Positions 28,768-36,922 of a stretch of 64,000 nucleotides of DNA are shown in pieces. The position numbers and the translations under genes are program-made. Source of the stretch: Methylophaga lonarensis MPL (GTDB taxonomy: Bacteria; Pseudomonadota; Gammaproteobacteria; Nitrosococcales; Methylophagaceae); NCBI RefSeq assembly GCF_000349205.1, contig NZ_APHR01000004.1, forward strand, positions 18,641-82,640, written 5' to 3'. Position 1 is the first letter of the stretch. Each line of letters starts with the position of its first letter. The notes under the pieces are model-generated. The model ran no database searches. It worked only from the letters and a program-made list of their open reading frames with translations, and was not told where the DNA came from.

Positions 28768-28800
28768 GCAATTGCGAACGGAGTTTCCGTTCGCAATTGC
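28768..28800. terminator. Perfect 15-bp inverted repeat after first TonB receptor
   Basis: GCAATTGCGAACGGA pairs perfectly with TCCGTTCGCAATTGC around a GTT loop, 11 bases after the stop. There is no T-run downstream, so it is either a terminator of reduced strength or an RNA-stabilising 3' hairpin. Confidence 0.6.
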
Positions 28801-28956
28801 TCCATCCTTCACCATTTCCCACAAATAAATTATTCCGCAAAGCTCGTAAAATTCACCAACAACTTGTTGTAAAACCACCACGACTGTTGCATTTCAGCAA
28901 CGTTCTGAAAGTGTTCCCGGCCATAAAACAAGCCACATCAAAGGCTGACGATGAAG

Positions 28957-28999
28957 TTTCCCGTATTTTTAAGGATTTTTTCCTATTTTTACCGGGAAA
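28957..28999. promoter_or_regulatory. Palindromic operator-like element upstream of second TonB receptor
   Basis: TTTCCCG (28957-28963) and CGGGAAA (28993-28999) flank AGGA-TTTTT-TCCT (28972-28984). The core AGGATTTTTTCCT differs at one position from the core upstream of the first receptor, and both cores end exactly 61 bases before their ATG. This suggests a common regulator or a common promoter structure kept since duplication. Confidence 0.55.
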
Positions 29000-29044
29000 A
29001 AGTTTCGTTACTCTGCTCCAGCTTTCTAAATTCAGGAGTAGAGA

Positions 29045-31242
29045 ATGAAACTAAAACTAATCAGCACAGCCGTGGCATCCGCGCTGATGCTGTCGCCCAC
29101 CTGGGTTCACGCAGAGGAAGATGTCATCGATACCGGCACCATGACCGTGACCGGCATTCTGCCGGACCGTCTTGAAGCCGTTCCCGGCTCATTCCAGATT
29201 ATTGATTCGGAATATCTTGAAGACCGCCGTCCAATTTCCATTAACGAAGCATTGCGCACCGTTCCTGGTGTCAACGTAGTCTCTGATGGCAGCATGAGCC
29301 TGGACGTGAATATTGGTATCCGTGGTCAAAATCCACGCCGCAGTGCCAAAACCATGATTATGGAAGACGGTATGCCGTTGCAGTTGGCACCCTATGTCGA
29401 TCCTGTTGTTCACTACTCAACACCCTTCTCGGCAATTGATCGTATTGAAGTCATCAAAGGCGCTGGTCAGATCCTGTATGGCCCACAAACCTTGGGCGGT
29501 GCAATCAACTACGTCACGCGGCCCGTGCCACGTAATGGCGAAGTTGAAGGTTCTGTCACGTCTGCTTTTGGTAATCAGGGCTATCGTGGCCTGAGCGGCC
29601 GTGTCGGCTGGGGTAACGAGATCGGTGGCATCATGATCGAAGCCTCACAATTCAAAGGCGATGAAATTTTCCGTGGCAGTGAGTTTGACGTTCGCGATTA
29701 CCGTATTACCGGTGAACTGTCTATTACCGACCGTCAAACAGTTCGTTTGAAATATAACTACACCGATGATGAGCGAAACCAGACTGAAAACTACCTGACT
29801 ATTGACGAATACAATCGTAGCCGTTTCCGCCATCCGACTATCGAAAACGACAAGTGGGAACAAGAACGCCATGCCGTTCAGTTACAGCATATTTTTGAAG
29901 TCAATGACAGCTTCAAGTTAAGCTCACAAGCCTACTACACCGATACTTTCCGTAATGGTTTGCGTTCGAGCAACACCGGTCGGATTAATGCCGATGGGTT
30001 CAGTTCGTCTCGCCTTCGTTCATGCCCCGAAGCTGGTCCCGGCACAATCCTGGCCAGTGACGTTGACGATATCAGTATCTGTGGTGGACGTCATGCGCCT
30101 CGTCAGTACTACACCTGGGGTGTTGAAACCCGGGCTGACTTTGCCCATAACCTGTTCGGCCTAGATAACGATGCCATCATGGGTCTGCGTTATCACGAAG
30201 ATACTGCGATTCGTAAACAAGTCTTTGCTGTAAACGCGGCAGAGCGTGAAAGCTACAGGCTTGCTTTGGCAAATCAGCCATACTCACATGAAACCCTCAA
30301 AGCAAGAGCACTCTCCTACTATGCACAAAACACCACGCATATTGGCGACTGGTCTCTGACACCTGGGTTCAGGGTTGAACGCATCAGCAGTAGTGACACT
30401 CAAAACCGCAACTCCGGCACCGGACTACCCGGCGAGCGTGGCACAGATAACGATACCGAGTTTCTGCCAAGCTTTGGTGTCGCCTGGAACGGTATTGCCA
30501 ATACCACACTGTTTGCTGGTGTTCATAAAGGCATTTCGCCGGCTCGTGCCAACCGTGATTCAGATGTACAGTCTGATACCAGCCCAGAGAAGAGCACGCT
30601 GTTCGAAGTAGGGGTTCGCTCGAACTACTACACTGGCATCACAATGGAAGCGACGCTGTTCCATAACCGCATTAAAGACACCATAGTCGATTACGGTGAC
30701 TTTTTTGCAAACGCTGGCAAAAGCCAACAAACCGGTCTTGAGCTGGCAGGTCGTGTGAATTTTGGCGAAATTTTCAATGCTGCAATAACTTCTATATTTC
30801 TGGTGCTTACACCTATATTCCTCAGGCCAAGTACAAGAGCACAGTACTGAGAGATGGTGGCGATGAAATCAATATCAGTGGCAACCGTATGCAGTACTCA
30901 CCACGTAACCTGCTAAATATTGATTTTGGATATGAGCATATCAGCGGTGTTGATGCTCGTATCGGTGTTCAACATGTTGGTAAACAGTTTGTCGATGACA
31001 TCAACACTCGTAATGAGTTGACTGATGGAGACAACCCAGATCGTCGTACCGGTGTTGCAGGCATCATTCCTAGCTACACCATCTGGAATGCCACTGTGAA
31101 TTACCGTGTGCCTGACTCAGGTGTCACATTGTTCGCCAGCGTTGAGAACCTGTTTGACAAACGTTATCTGGCCAGCCGTAACGAAGGCAAACTGCCAGGT
31201 CGTGAGCGTCTGTTCTTTGGCGGCATTACCTACGACTTTTAA
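29045..31242 (+). pseudogene. TonB-dependent receptor paralogue, broken by one frameshift
   Basis: A close paralogue of the preceding receptor, sharing long identical blocks in plug and barrel. The first frame covers signal peptide, plug and most of the barrel, to about 30783 (codon 580). At GCTGC|AATAAC one base is missing relative to the paralogue: after the junction the other frame reads NNFYISGAYTYIPQAKYK and continues to the barrel end at 31242 (GGITYDF). Without repair, the product would lose the last five to six strands and the terminal Phe. Real mutation or sequence error; the rest of the gene shows no further decay. Confidence 0.88.
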
Positions 31243-31262
31243 TCACAGGATGTGAATCCGGA

Positions 31263-31280
31263 ACTGGCCTTCGGGCCAGT
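31263..31280 (+). other. Hairpin with UUCG tetraloop
   Basis: ACTGGCC-TTCG-GGCCAGT is a perfect 7-bp stem closed by UUCG, an exceptionally stable RNA tetraloop. It lies 21 bases after the receptor stop and just before the terminator hairpin, so it may protect the transcript 3' end. Confidence 0.65.
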
Positions 31281-31295
31281 GCCAATACTCTCAAA

Positions 31296-31324
31296 GCCCG
31301 CCAATGATTGGCGGGCATTTTTTT
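31296..31324 (+). terminator. Rho-independent terminator of second TonB receptor
   Basis: GCCCGCCAA-TGA-TTGGCGGGC forms a 9-bp GC-rich stem followed by A and seven T residues. This is a textbook plus-strand terminator. Confidence 0.92.
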
Positions 31325-31375
31325 AACTGACATTTGTGCCACAACGTCATGTAAATCCGATGAGATTTTGGTTTT

Positions 31376-31617
31376 CCTGTAGGAGGCCTTGAGGGCCGAA
31401 TATTCTCATTCGCGCCTGAAGGCGCTCCCACAATCATCTTATCTGCGTGAATCTGTGTAACCTGCGGATTGTTGTTCACAACTGAATAGACGGGCGGCGG
31501 CATCGATGTGAGGATATGGCTGTCTGGGGATAATCCTCTGTGCGTCTGTGCCTTTGTGGTTGGTTTTTTATTTCGCGCCTGAAGGCGCTCCACAATCATC
31601 TTATCTGCCTGAATCTG
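31376..31617. repeat. REP-like intergenic repeats
   Basis: The 400-base gap between the TonB receptor and the next gene carries no convincing ORF. It holds two direct copies of a 46-47-base unit (31409-31455 and 31572-31617), which start with the small palindrome GCGCCTGAAGGCGC and continue CAATCATCTTATCTGC; they differ by three positions. A diverged inverted copy (CCTGTAGGAGGCCTTGAGGG) begins at 31376. Palindromic GC-rich, REP/BIME-type elements in a gene-end gap fit this; extragenic copies elsewhere in the genome are expected but not visible here. Confidence 0.75.
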
Positions 31618-31644
31618 CGAAATCTGGGGATGAAGTGAATGTCA

Positions 31645-31980
31645 TCAGTCTTTAATAACTTCTCGCTTGTCGAGATACAACTCAATCACCTGGGCATCGG
31701 TATAAATATCCAGTGTTGAGTTACGACGCACGGTTTCATAGTAGGCACGAAATGCAGGGTCGTTTTGTTTCATATCCTCAATGTTCAGCTCCATGGCTCT
31801 GGCCTGAAAAGCGATGGGTGCGGTATCAAAATGCTGGGTGGTGCAGTAAATCGCCAGAGGGAGTTCCGTGTCATAGACCACCCCGTCCTGAGTCGCAGCT
31901 TGCATACATTCAAAATAATTTTCTGAAGCAAGTGCCGTTGTAGCTGAAAGGCTCAAGGCAAATATCAGCGCTGGTTTCAT
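31645..31980 (-). CDS. Hypothetical secreted protein
   Basis: A 111-residue protein with a signal peptide (MKPALIFALSLSATTALAS) and two cysteines in the mature part that could form a disulfide. I do not recognise the family. The mature protein is acidic and mostly helical in appearance. It faces the cytochrome b561 gene across a divergent 192-base gap that holds no element I can name. The clear signal sequence supports it being real. Confidence 0.65.
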   Translation of the reverse strand: MKPALIFALSLSATTALASENYFECMQAATQDGVVYDTELPLAIYCTTQHFDTAPIAFQARAMELNIEDMKQNDPAFRAYYETVRRNSTLDIYTDAQVIELYLDKREVIKD

Positions 31981-32172
31981 GTTGAGTTAACCCTAAAGTG
32001 AATAAAATCAGGAATCAGGGCTGAGACCGGATCAGCTAAAACATGGTTCGCACAAAACGATCATTAACAACTTTTAGTCTGCGTTTATCGGCACTTATTC
32101 GGAATTAAGTGACGATCATGCGAGACTAAGACCCATAATCTTGTTTTTAACTAGAAGAAGGAGAGCAATTAT

Positions 32173-32781
32173 ATGTCTGGAAGCCTGTCAAACACACGCG
32201 AGGAATATGGCAAGATTGCCCGCTGGCTACACTGGACCATGGCCACCCTGCTCATCATTGGCCTGCTTGCGATTTACTATCGGATGTGGTTTACCGAGCC
32301 TCGCACGCCACCAAGTACCTTTGTATTACAACTGCATATGTCGATGGGCATGAGCCTGTTTGTTTTTGCGATTTTGCGTTTGATCTGGCGATTGAAAAAC
32401 GTTCAGCCTGATCCCGTACCCGGGCCGGTCTGGCAGCAAAATGCCGCGCGCTGGACCCACCGACTGTTTTATCTGTTTCTATTCATGATGCCCATCACCG
32501 GCTATATCTTTGCCGGACTGACCAATCAGTTTTTCTATGGCACGCCATTCGCTTTTGAGTTGTTACCGAAATTCTCCGATACCTCGGCGTTTCAGGCTAT
32601 TGTCGTCAACGGTTTAGGAATTAGTGAAGAAGCTTGGCGTGATGCCAGAACCCCAATAAAGAACCTGCACGTTTATGGTGGACGATTTGTGTTGCTGGCG
32701 TTGATTGCGCTGCATATTGGCGCTGCGCTTTACCATCACTTCAAACTGCGTGATAACACCTTAAAGCGCATGCTGGGATAA
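32173..32781 (+). CDS. Cytochrome b561 family protein
   Basis: A 202-residue four-helix membrane protein of the bacterial b561 (CybB-like) family. A conserved His in YGKIARWLHWTMA, LHMSMG in helix 2, RWTHRLFYLFLFMMPITGY in helix 3 and ALIALHIGAALYHHF in helix 4 supply the likely haem b ligands. Such proteins accept electrons from quinol in the inner membrane; some detoxify superoxide. A strong ribosome site (AGAAGGAGAG) precedes ATG 32173. It stands alone. Confidence 0.9.
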   Translation: MSGSLSNTREEYGKIARWLHWTMATLLIIGLLAIYYRMWFTEPRTPPSTFVLQLHMSMGMSLFVFAILRLIWRLKNVQPDPVPGPVWQQNAARWTHRLFYLFLFMMPITGYIFAGLTNQFFYGTPFAFELLPKFSDTSAFQAIVVNGLGISEEAWRDARTPIKNLHVYGGRFVLLALIALHIGAALYHHFKLRDNTLKRMLG

Positions 32782-32824
32782 GCGAGGTTTCGGCAGCCTG
32801 TTTCAGGCTGCCATACCACCCAAA

Positions 32825-34276
32825 TTAAAGACTGACCCGAACTATCATCACCGGGGTTTCCGCCAGCGCATGTTGTTGGTCAAACAGCGAGCTGATTTGC
32901 AAATCAGACGTTTGCTGCAATAGCTCCAGCGCCCACGGTTCTACCGCCAGCAAAACCTCGCCCTGAGCTTCGAGCATCTGATATAGCTGTGGCAGATCCA
33001 GCCATTGGTGGAAAGTCCCCAGATACATTTGCAATAAAGTTGCCGTCCCCATGTGCTGTAACTGACTGACATCAATGGCTTCTGCCTGAATGATCGCCGC
33101 AGCCTGCTGCATTTGCGCAGCATATTCAACGTTTTCCGCACGCTTGCCGGTTGGATGGTGGTAGTGGTTATAACTGCCGCCAATGACCAGCAGCGCCACT
33201 ACAACCAGACCGGAAACAAATTTGGTTTGACCGATATGGTTCATGAATCTGACCATTTCCCGTCCGGCAATCAGTGCACAGGCTGGCCACAGCGGCAGTA
33301 ACAAATCCGCACGATGATGCGCCGCCAGCGAGAAAATCAGCAAGCCTGTCAGCACCCATACGGTCAGAAAACGTTCAAAGCGACGCTCGGCGGCATTGTC
33401 TGCCGGTCTGCGGAACACGCACCACAAGCCGTAAAAGAAAAACAAGCTGAACGGCAAAAAGCGCAGCAGCAAAAACAAGGTCGGCTTGGGCAGGTTTTCT
33501 CCCGGAATACTGTCTTTTCTAGTCCCCGCGGCCTGACCAATCAGCTCATCAAAGAACATTTTATCGATCAGCTCATAGCCCTGCTGCCAGAGAGCCAGCA
33601 AAAACCACGACAAGCTGATGGCAAAAAAGGCTATTACGCCCGGCCACTGTCGGCCTCGAAGTGCAGGCGTGGTTGAATCCGTGCGTTTTTCCCAGAAATA
33701 GGCCAGTAAACCCGCGCCAGCCAGAATTAATCCGAGCGGTCCTTTTATCAGCGTGGCCAGGCCGGCAATCACCCAAAACCAAATCCAGCCACGCCCGGTT
33801 TCCCAGGCACGAAATGCGATAAACGCTGCGGCCGCGATGCCTAAAGCGAACATCGGATCGGATCGGACCAGCGCGATATGTTTGAGCATCATTGGTGACA
33901 AGATAACGGCCAGTGCGGCAAAGGCGCCAGCCAACAGGCCAAACCGACGACGTCCCTCGAAAAACACCAGCCAGCTCAGTACCAGCACCGATAAAAACGC
34001 CGGCAGGATCATCGCCAGCCGATCCACACCCAACACAGCAGCAAACGGCGCAATGGTCCAGGTATGCAACGGTGGCTTGGAAAGAATTCGGCCCTGAATA
34101 TCGTACTGAGCCAGCCAACTGCCCTGCCACATCATGTCCATCACATAGCCGACATTACGGTGCTGCGCCCAGCCTTCCAGATCAACCGGTCCAAGAGCTC
34201 GCACAGTGAAGATTAATGTTGCCAGCAAGGTGATCAACAACCACCAATGCCAGGTTTTCATCTGCTCAAGTTGCAT
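32825..34276 (-). CDS. ArnT-like glycosyltransferase (GT39/GT83 type)
   Basis: A 483-residue polytopic protein with about 10-12 membrane helices. The N-terminal region has the RALGPVDLEGWAQHRN motif (acidic residue in the first periplasmic loop, characteristic of the PMT/ArnT clan) and a KPPLHTW segment that matches the family KPPL-W motif. These enzymes move a sugar from an undecaprenyl carrier to lipid A or protein. It is the third gene after a dolichol-phosphate-type GT2 and a VTT protein, so the three probably form one envelope modification pathway. The donor sugar is unknown. Confidence 0.85.
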   Translation of the reverse strand: MQLEQMKTWHWWLLITLLATLIFTVRALGPVDLEGWAQHRNVGYVMDMMWQGSWLAQYDIQGRILSKPPLHTWTIAPFAAVLGVDRLAMILPAFLSVLVLSWLVFFEGRRRFGLLAGAFAALAVILSPMMLKHIALVRSDPMFALGIAAAAFIAFRAWETGRGWIWFWVIAGLATLIKGPLGLILAGAGLLAYFWEKRTDSTTPALRGRQWPGVIAFFAISLSWFLLALWQQGYELIDKMFFDELIGQAAGTRKDSIPGENLPKPTLFLLLRFLPFSLFFFYGLWCVFRRPADNAAERRFERFLTVWVLTGLLIFSLAAHHRADLLLPLWPACALIAGREMVRFMNHIGQTKFVSGLVVVALLVIGGSYNHYHHPTGKRAENVEYAAQMQQAAAIIQAEAIDVSQLQHMGTATLLQMYLGTFHQWLDLPQLYQMLEAQGEVLLAVEPWALELLQQTSDLQISSLFDQQHALAETPVMIVRVSL

Positions 34277-34280
34277 CAAG

Positions 34281-35000
34281 TCATTCTCCTGTTTGTTTTT
34301 GGCGATATAACCAGCGGCTGAACAGCCACAGCATCACCATCAATCCAGCGGCAGCAATTGCCAACTGCGCGGCACCTTCCCATGCCACGTCATCTGCCGC
34401 ACCGGAACCAATCAAAGTGGCGATAATGCCTTGTGGCAAAAAGCCAATAAGACTGCCCAGCAAAAAGGCCCGGCTGCGCACCTTGCTCATCGCCAGACCA
34501 ATATTGATGAACACATTGCTGATCGGCAAAATCCGGGTCATTGCCACTGCGGTAATCGTTGGTTGCGTTTGCAAAATGCGCTGCAGGACAGGTTTATGGC
34601 CAAAGCGACGTAACAACCATGACCGGCCGCCCCAGCGTGCTGCACGAAACATCACAAAAGAGCCTATCAGACTGCCAATCAATGCCAGACCCAAGCCCTC
34701 AAAAAAGCCAAAGACAAAACCACCCAACACGTAAAACGGTAAACGTGGCGTACCGATGGACATCAGCAACACAGTCATCAGAACAAACACACCGGCAAGC
34801 TTTAAGGTGCGCTCACCATCAAGAATGGAGACTTCTTTTAGATCGAGAAAGTCGGCAAAAGGCGTGAAATTGACCAACAGATAAATGCTCAGGCCAATCA
34901 AAAACAAAATCAGAAATTTGCGCAGATCCTTGCGCGCGGAGCGTTTCAGTTCCTGCTGAACTTCCGGGCTTTCCAGTAACGGATCAATCGGCGACTGCAT
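34281..35000 (-). CDS. TVP38/TMEM64 (VTT/DedA clan) membrane protein
   Basis: A 239-residue inner-membrane protein with the VTT domain: GTPRLPFYVLGGFVFGFFEGL, IGSLIGSFVMFRAARWGGR, and RILPISNVFINIGLAMSKV re-entrant segments. DedA-clan proteins have been linked to undecaprenyl-phosphate or phospholipid flipping, which would suit its place between a polyprenyl-P-sugar synthase and an ArnT-like transferase; that link is inference. ATG 35000 shares one base with the GT2 stop. Confidence 0.87.
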   Translation of the reverse strand: MQSPIDPLLESPEVQQELKRSARKDLRKFLILFLIGLSIYLLVNFTPFADFLDLKEVSILDGERTLKLAGVFVLMTVLLMSIGTPRLPFYVLGGFVFGFFEGLGLALIGSLIGSFVMFRAARWGGRSWLLRRFGHKPVLQRILQTQPTITAVAMTRILPISNVFINIGLAMSKVRSRAFLLGSLIGFLPQGIIATLIGSGAADDVAWEGAAQLAIAAAGLMVMLWLFSRWLYRQKQTGE

Positions 35001-35737
35001 CAATCCGATGACCCAAGCCTGTCAGAACGAACAGCTCTTTTCAGGTACCAACGTACGCCGAAACAGTCATAAATGCCGCGCCAAAGACGATTGTTAACGC
35101 CATATTTGGATTCACCGTGCAAGCGTGGACGATGATTGACCGGATGCTCAATCACCTTGAAACCCTGCCCTCGCAGCAAGGTCGGCATGAATCGATGCAA
35201 GCCATTGAATACCGGCAGCTCACGAACGGCTTCGCGCCGCACCACTCTGACACCACAGCCACTATCACTGACCTTGTCACCGGTGATCCAATCACGAAAA
35301 CCATTGGCAACACGGGATGAAAATTTACGCAACCAAGTATCCTGACGCTTGGCTCGGACTCCCGTCACACAATCTACTTGCTCGGCCAGCGCCTTTTGCA
35401 ACATGACCGGTAAATCCGCGGGATCATTTTGAATATCACCATCAAGGGTGCCTATCCACTGGCCATGTGCCGCCGCAAAGCCCGAGGCAACCGCGGCACT
35501 TTGACCGGCATTAATGCGGTGAAAAACCCCTCGGATGTCAGGGCTAGACATGGCCTGAATTTTTGTCGCGCTGTTGTCGGTGCTGGCGTCATCGACGAGA
35601 ATGATTTCGAAGCTTAAACCCGCGGCATGCAAGGCTGTGCGAATTTCAGTGCACAAGGGTTCAATGTTGTCCTGCTCATTGAAAATCGGGATGACGATGG
35701 AAAGTTGAAGCTCGGGGGATGGCGTTTGAATGGCCAT
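35000..35737 (-). CDS. Glycosyltransferase family 2, polyprenyl-phosphate sugar synthase-like
   Basis: A 245-residue cytoplasmic GT2 with LSIVIPIFNEQDNI at the N-terminus, the VDDASTDNSA and LDGDIQNDPADL metal/nucleotide motifs and the C-terminal RPRLHGESKYGV segment typical of DPM1/ArnC-type enzymes. Unlike ArnC it has no C-terminal membrane pair, resembling eukaryotic-type DPM1. First gene of the GT2-VTT-GT39 unit. Confidence 0.9.
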   Translation of the reverse strand: MAIQTPSPELQLSIVIPIFNEQDNIEPLCTEIRTALHAAGLSFEIILVDDASTDNSATKIQAMSSPDIRGVFHRINAGQSAAVASGFAAAHGQWIGTLDGDIQNDPADLPVMLQKALAEQVDCVTGVRAKRQDTWLRKFSSRVANGFRDWITGDKVSDSGCGVRVVRREAVRELPVFNGLHRFMPTLLRGQGFKVIEHPVNHRPRLHGESKYGVNNRLWRGIYDCFGVRWYLKRAVRSDRLGSSD

Positions 35738-35785
35738 AAAGAAGAAGGTCCGTATCTGCTTATTGACCTCGCATTATACGAACCG

Positions 35786-35845
35786 ATGCTGGCTGGCTCA
35801 AACCCTTATCAATTATCAGGATTTAATGGCCCGGCCAGCCAGCAT
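35786..35845. repeat. 12-bp inverted repeat with 36-base loop
   Basis: ATGCTGGCTGGC (35786-35797) pairs with GCCAGCCAGCAT (35834-35845). It lies between the DUF6746 stop and the start of the GT2 gene on the same strand; no T-run. Could act as a terminator for the upstream gene or an operator for the glycosylation operon. Confidence 0.45.
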
Positions 35846-35865
35846 TTCAGGAGATTTTTCAGGGC

Positions 35866-36255
35866 TTATTCAGTGTTGCCCCAGCGTTGCCATTGTTCAC
35901 TCAATGAGAGATAGGCGTCGCCTTCAGTCTTGACCGCTTCGGCATCAAACTTTTCTGACGCCAGGTGCAGCTCTTCCAGCTGTTCAGCCCAGGCCTCCAG
36001 CTCGGTTTCCAGTCGCTCAAGTGCATTTTCCAGTGTGTAGGTCAGCTCATGCACTTGCAGAATGGCTTCCGGCGTCAAATCAGTATTCAGCAATTCTTGT
36101 AACTGCTGGTTGTAGTCGGTGATATGCGCAAAGGCTTCGCTCAGGTTTTGTGCCTGAAGCCCTTTGAAATGATCAACGCGATCATCTGCGATGACCGGAT
36201 TAAAGGTAAAACTCAATGCGGTCACCAGACCTGCAATTACGCCCCACTTTTTCAT
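35866..36255 (-). CDS. DUF6746-like periplasmic protein
   Basis: A 129-residue protein with signal peptide (KKWGVIAGLVTALSFTFNPVIA) and an all-helical mature part (DHFKGLQAQNLSEAFAHI, then VHELTYTLENALERLETEL) resembling DUF6746. ATG 36255 is taken rather than the TTG before it. Function unknown. It follows the pseudoazurin gene on the plus side and is probably separately transcribed. Confidence 0.7.
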   Translation of the reverse strand: MKKWGVIAGLVTALSFTFNPVIADDRVDHFKGLQAQNLSEAFAHITDYNQQLQELLNTDLTPEAILQVHELTYTLENALERLETELEAWAEQLEELHLASEKFDAEAVKTEGDAYLSLSEQWQRWGNTE

Positions 36256-36329
36256 CAAGACTCCTTAAATTTTAACCAGTGACTATTGTAAGTCGAATTG
36301 CAGGCCATAAAAGTGACATGGCTGAGCAA

Positions 36330-36755
36330 TTACATTTCCTCTGCTGCGGCAATCGCCTGTCGAACCACGCGCCCCAGACCGCCTCGGACACCCGCGTCTT
36401 TAATCACTTGCAGGTTAGTGGGTTCGCCAACAATCACCGCACCCCCCATACCAGCACCGATATGCGGTGTGCATTGGTAAATATAGATGCCTTCCTGTTC
36501 AAAGGTATGGCTGAAATTCTGGCTCATCGGCGAAGTAAACGCTTCCTGACCTTCTGGAATCAGGCCTTCCATCATTTCGACATTGTGCGTGCTCATATTG
36601 GTCCATTGCACCGAATCGCCGGGATTGATTTTCACGACCACCGGATCAAAGTCCATCATGTTGGCATGCACCACATGGGTTTCAGAAGCCATGATCGACA
36701 AGGAGCCCATCATTGCAAAAGCCGATGCCAGCAAGGTTTGTTTCCAGATTTTCAT
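36330..36755 (-). CDS. Pseudoazurin
   Basis: A 141-residue periplasmic blue-copper protein. ATG 36755 with an excellent ribosome site (GGAGG) gives a clean signal peptide ending near MASE. Type 1 copper ligands are His57 (STHNVE), Cys95, His98 (QCTPHIG) and Met103, with the usual Cys+3 His and Cys+8 Met spacing; the helical C-terminus follows. In methylotrophs and denitrifiers pseudoazurin carries electrons to oxidases or reductases. A second, membrane-anchored version lies at 24067-24861. Confidence 0.92.
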   Translation of the reverse strand: MKIWKQTLLASAFAMMGSLSIMASETHVVHANMMDFDPVVVKINPGDSVQWTNMSTHNVEMMEGLIPEGQEAFTSPMSQNFSHTFEQEGIYIYQCTPHIGAGMGGAVIVGEPTNLQVIKDAGVRGGLGRVVRQAIAAAEEM

Positions 36756-36922
36756 ATTTCCTCCATTTCTACTGACGCAAGTCAGCGCTGTTGGAACCAC
36801 ACACTGCTGACATCAATGCCAGCAGCGCCTCACAGTTTGCGACTACAGCTTGAAGGATAAGTTTCAGATTTTATTAATGTTTAGGCCGTCATCATAGCCA
36901 GACATTGTTGGCCTTGCCTGCC

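Noticed and set aside
26561..31242. Specific ligand (ferric citrate, copper or lanthanide) for the TonB receptors
   Set aside because: Plug similarity to FecA is general; no regulatory or uptake partner genes adjoin, so no ligand is claimed.
31376..31617. CRISPR array
   Set aside because: Only two direct copies with unequal spacing and internal palindromes, and no cas genes; REP-like repeats fit better.
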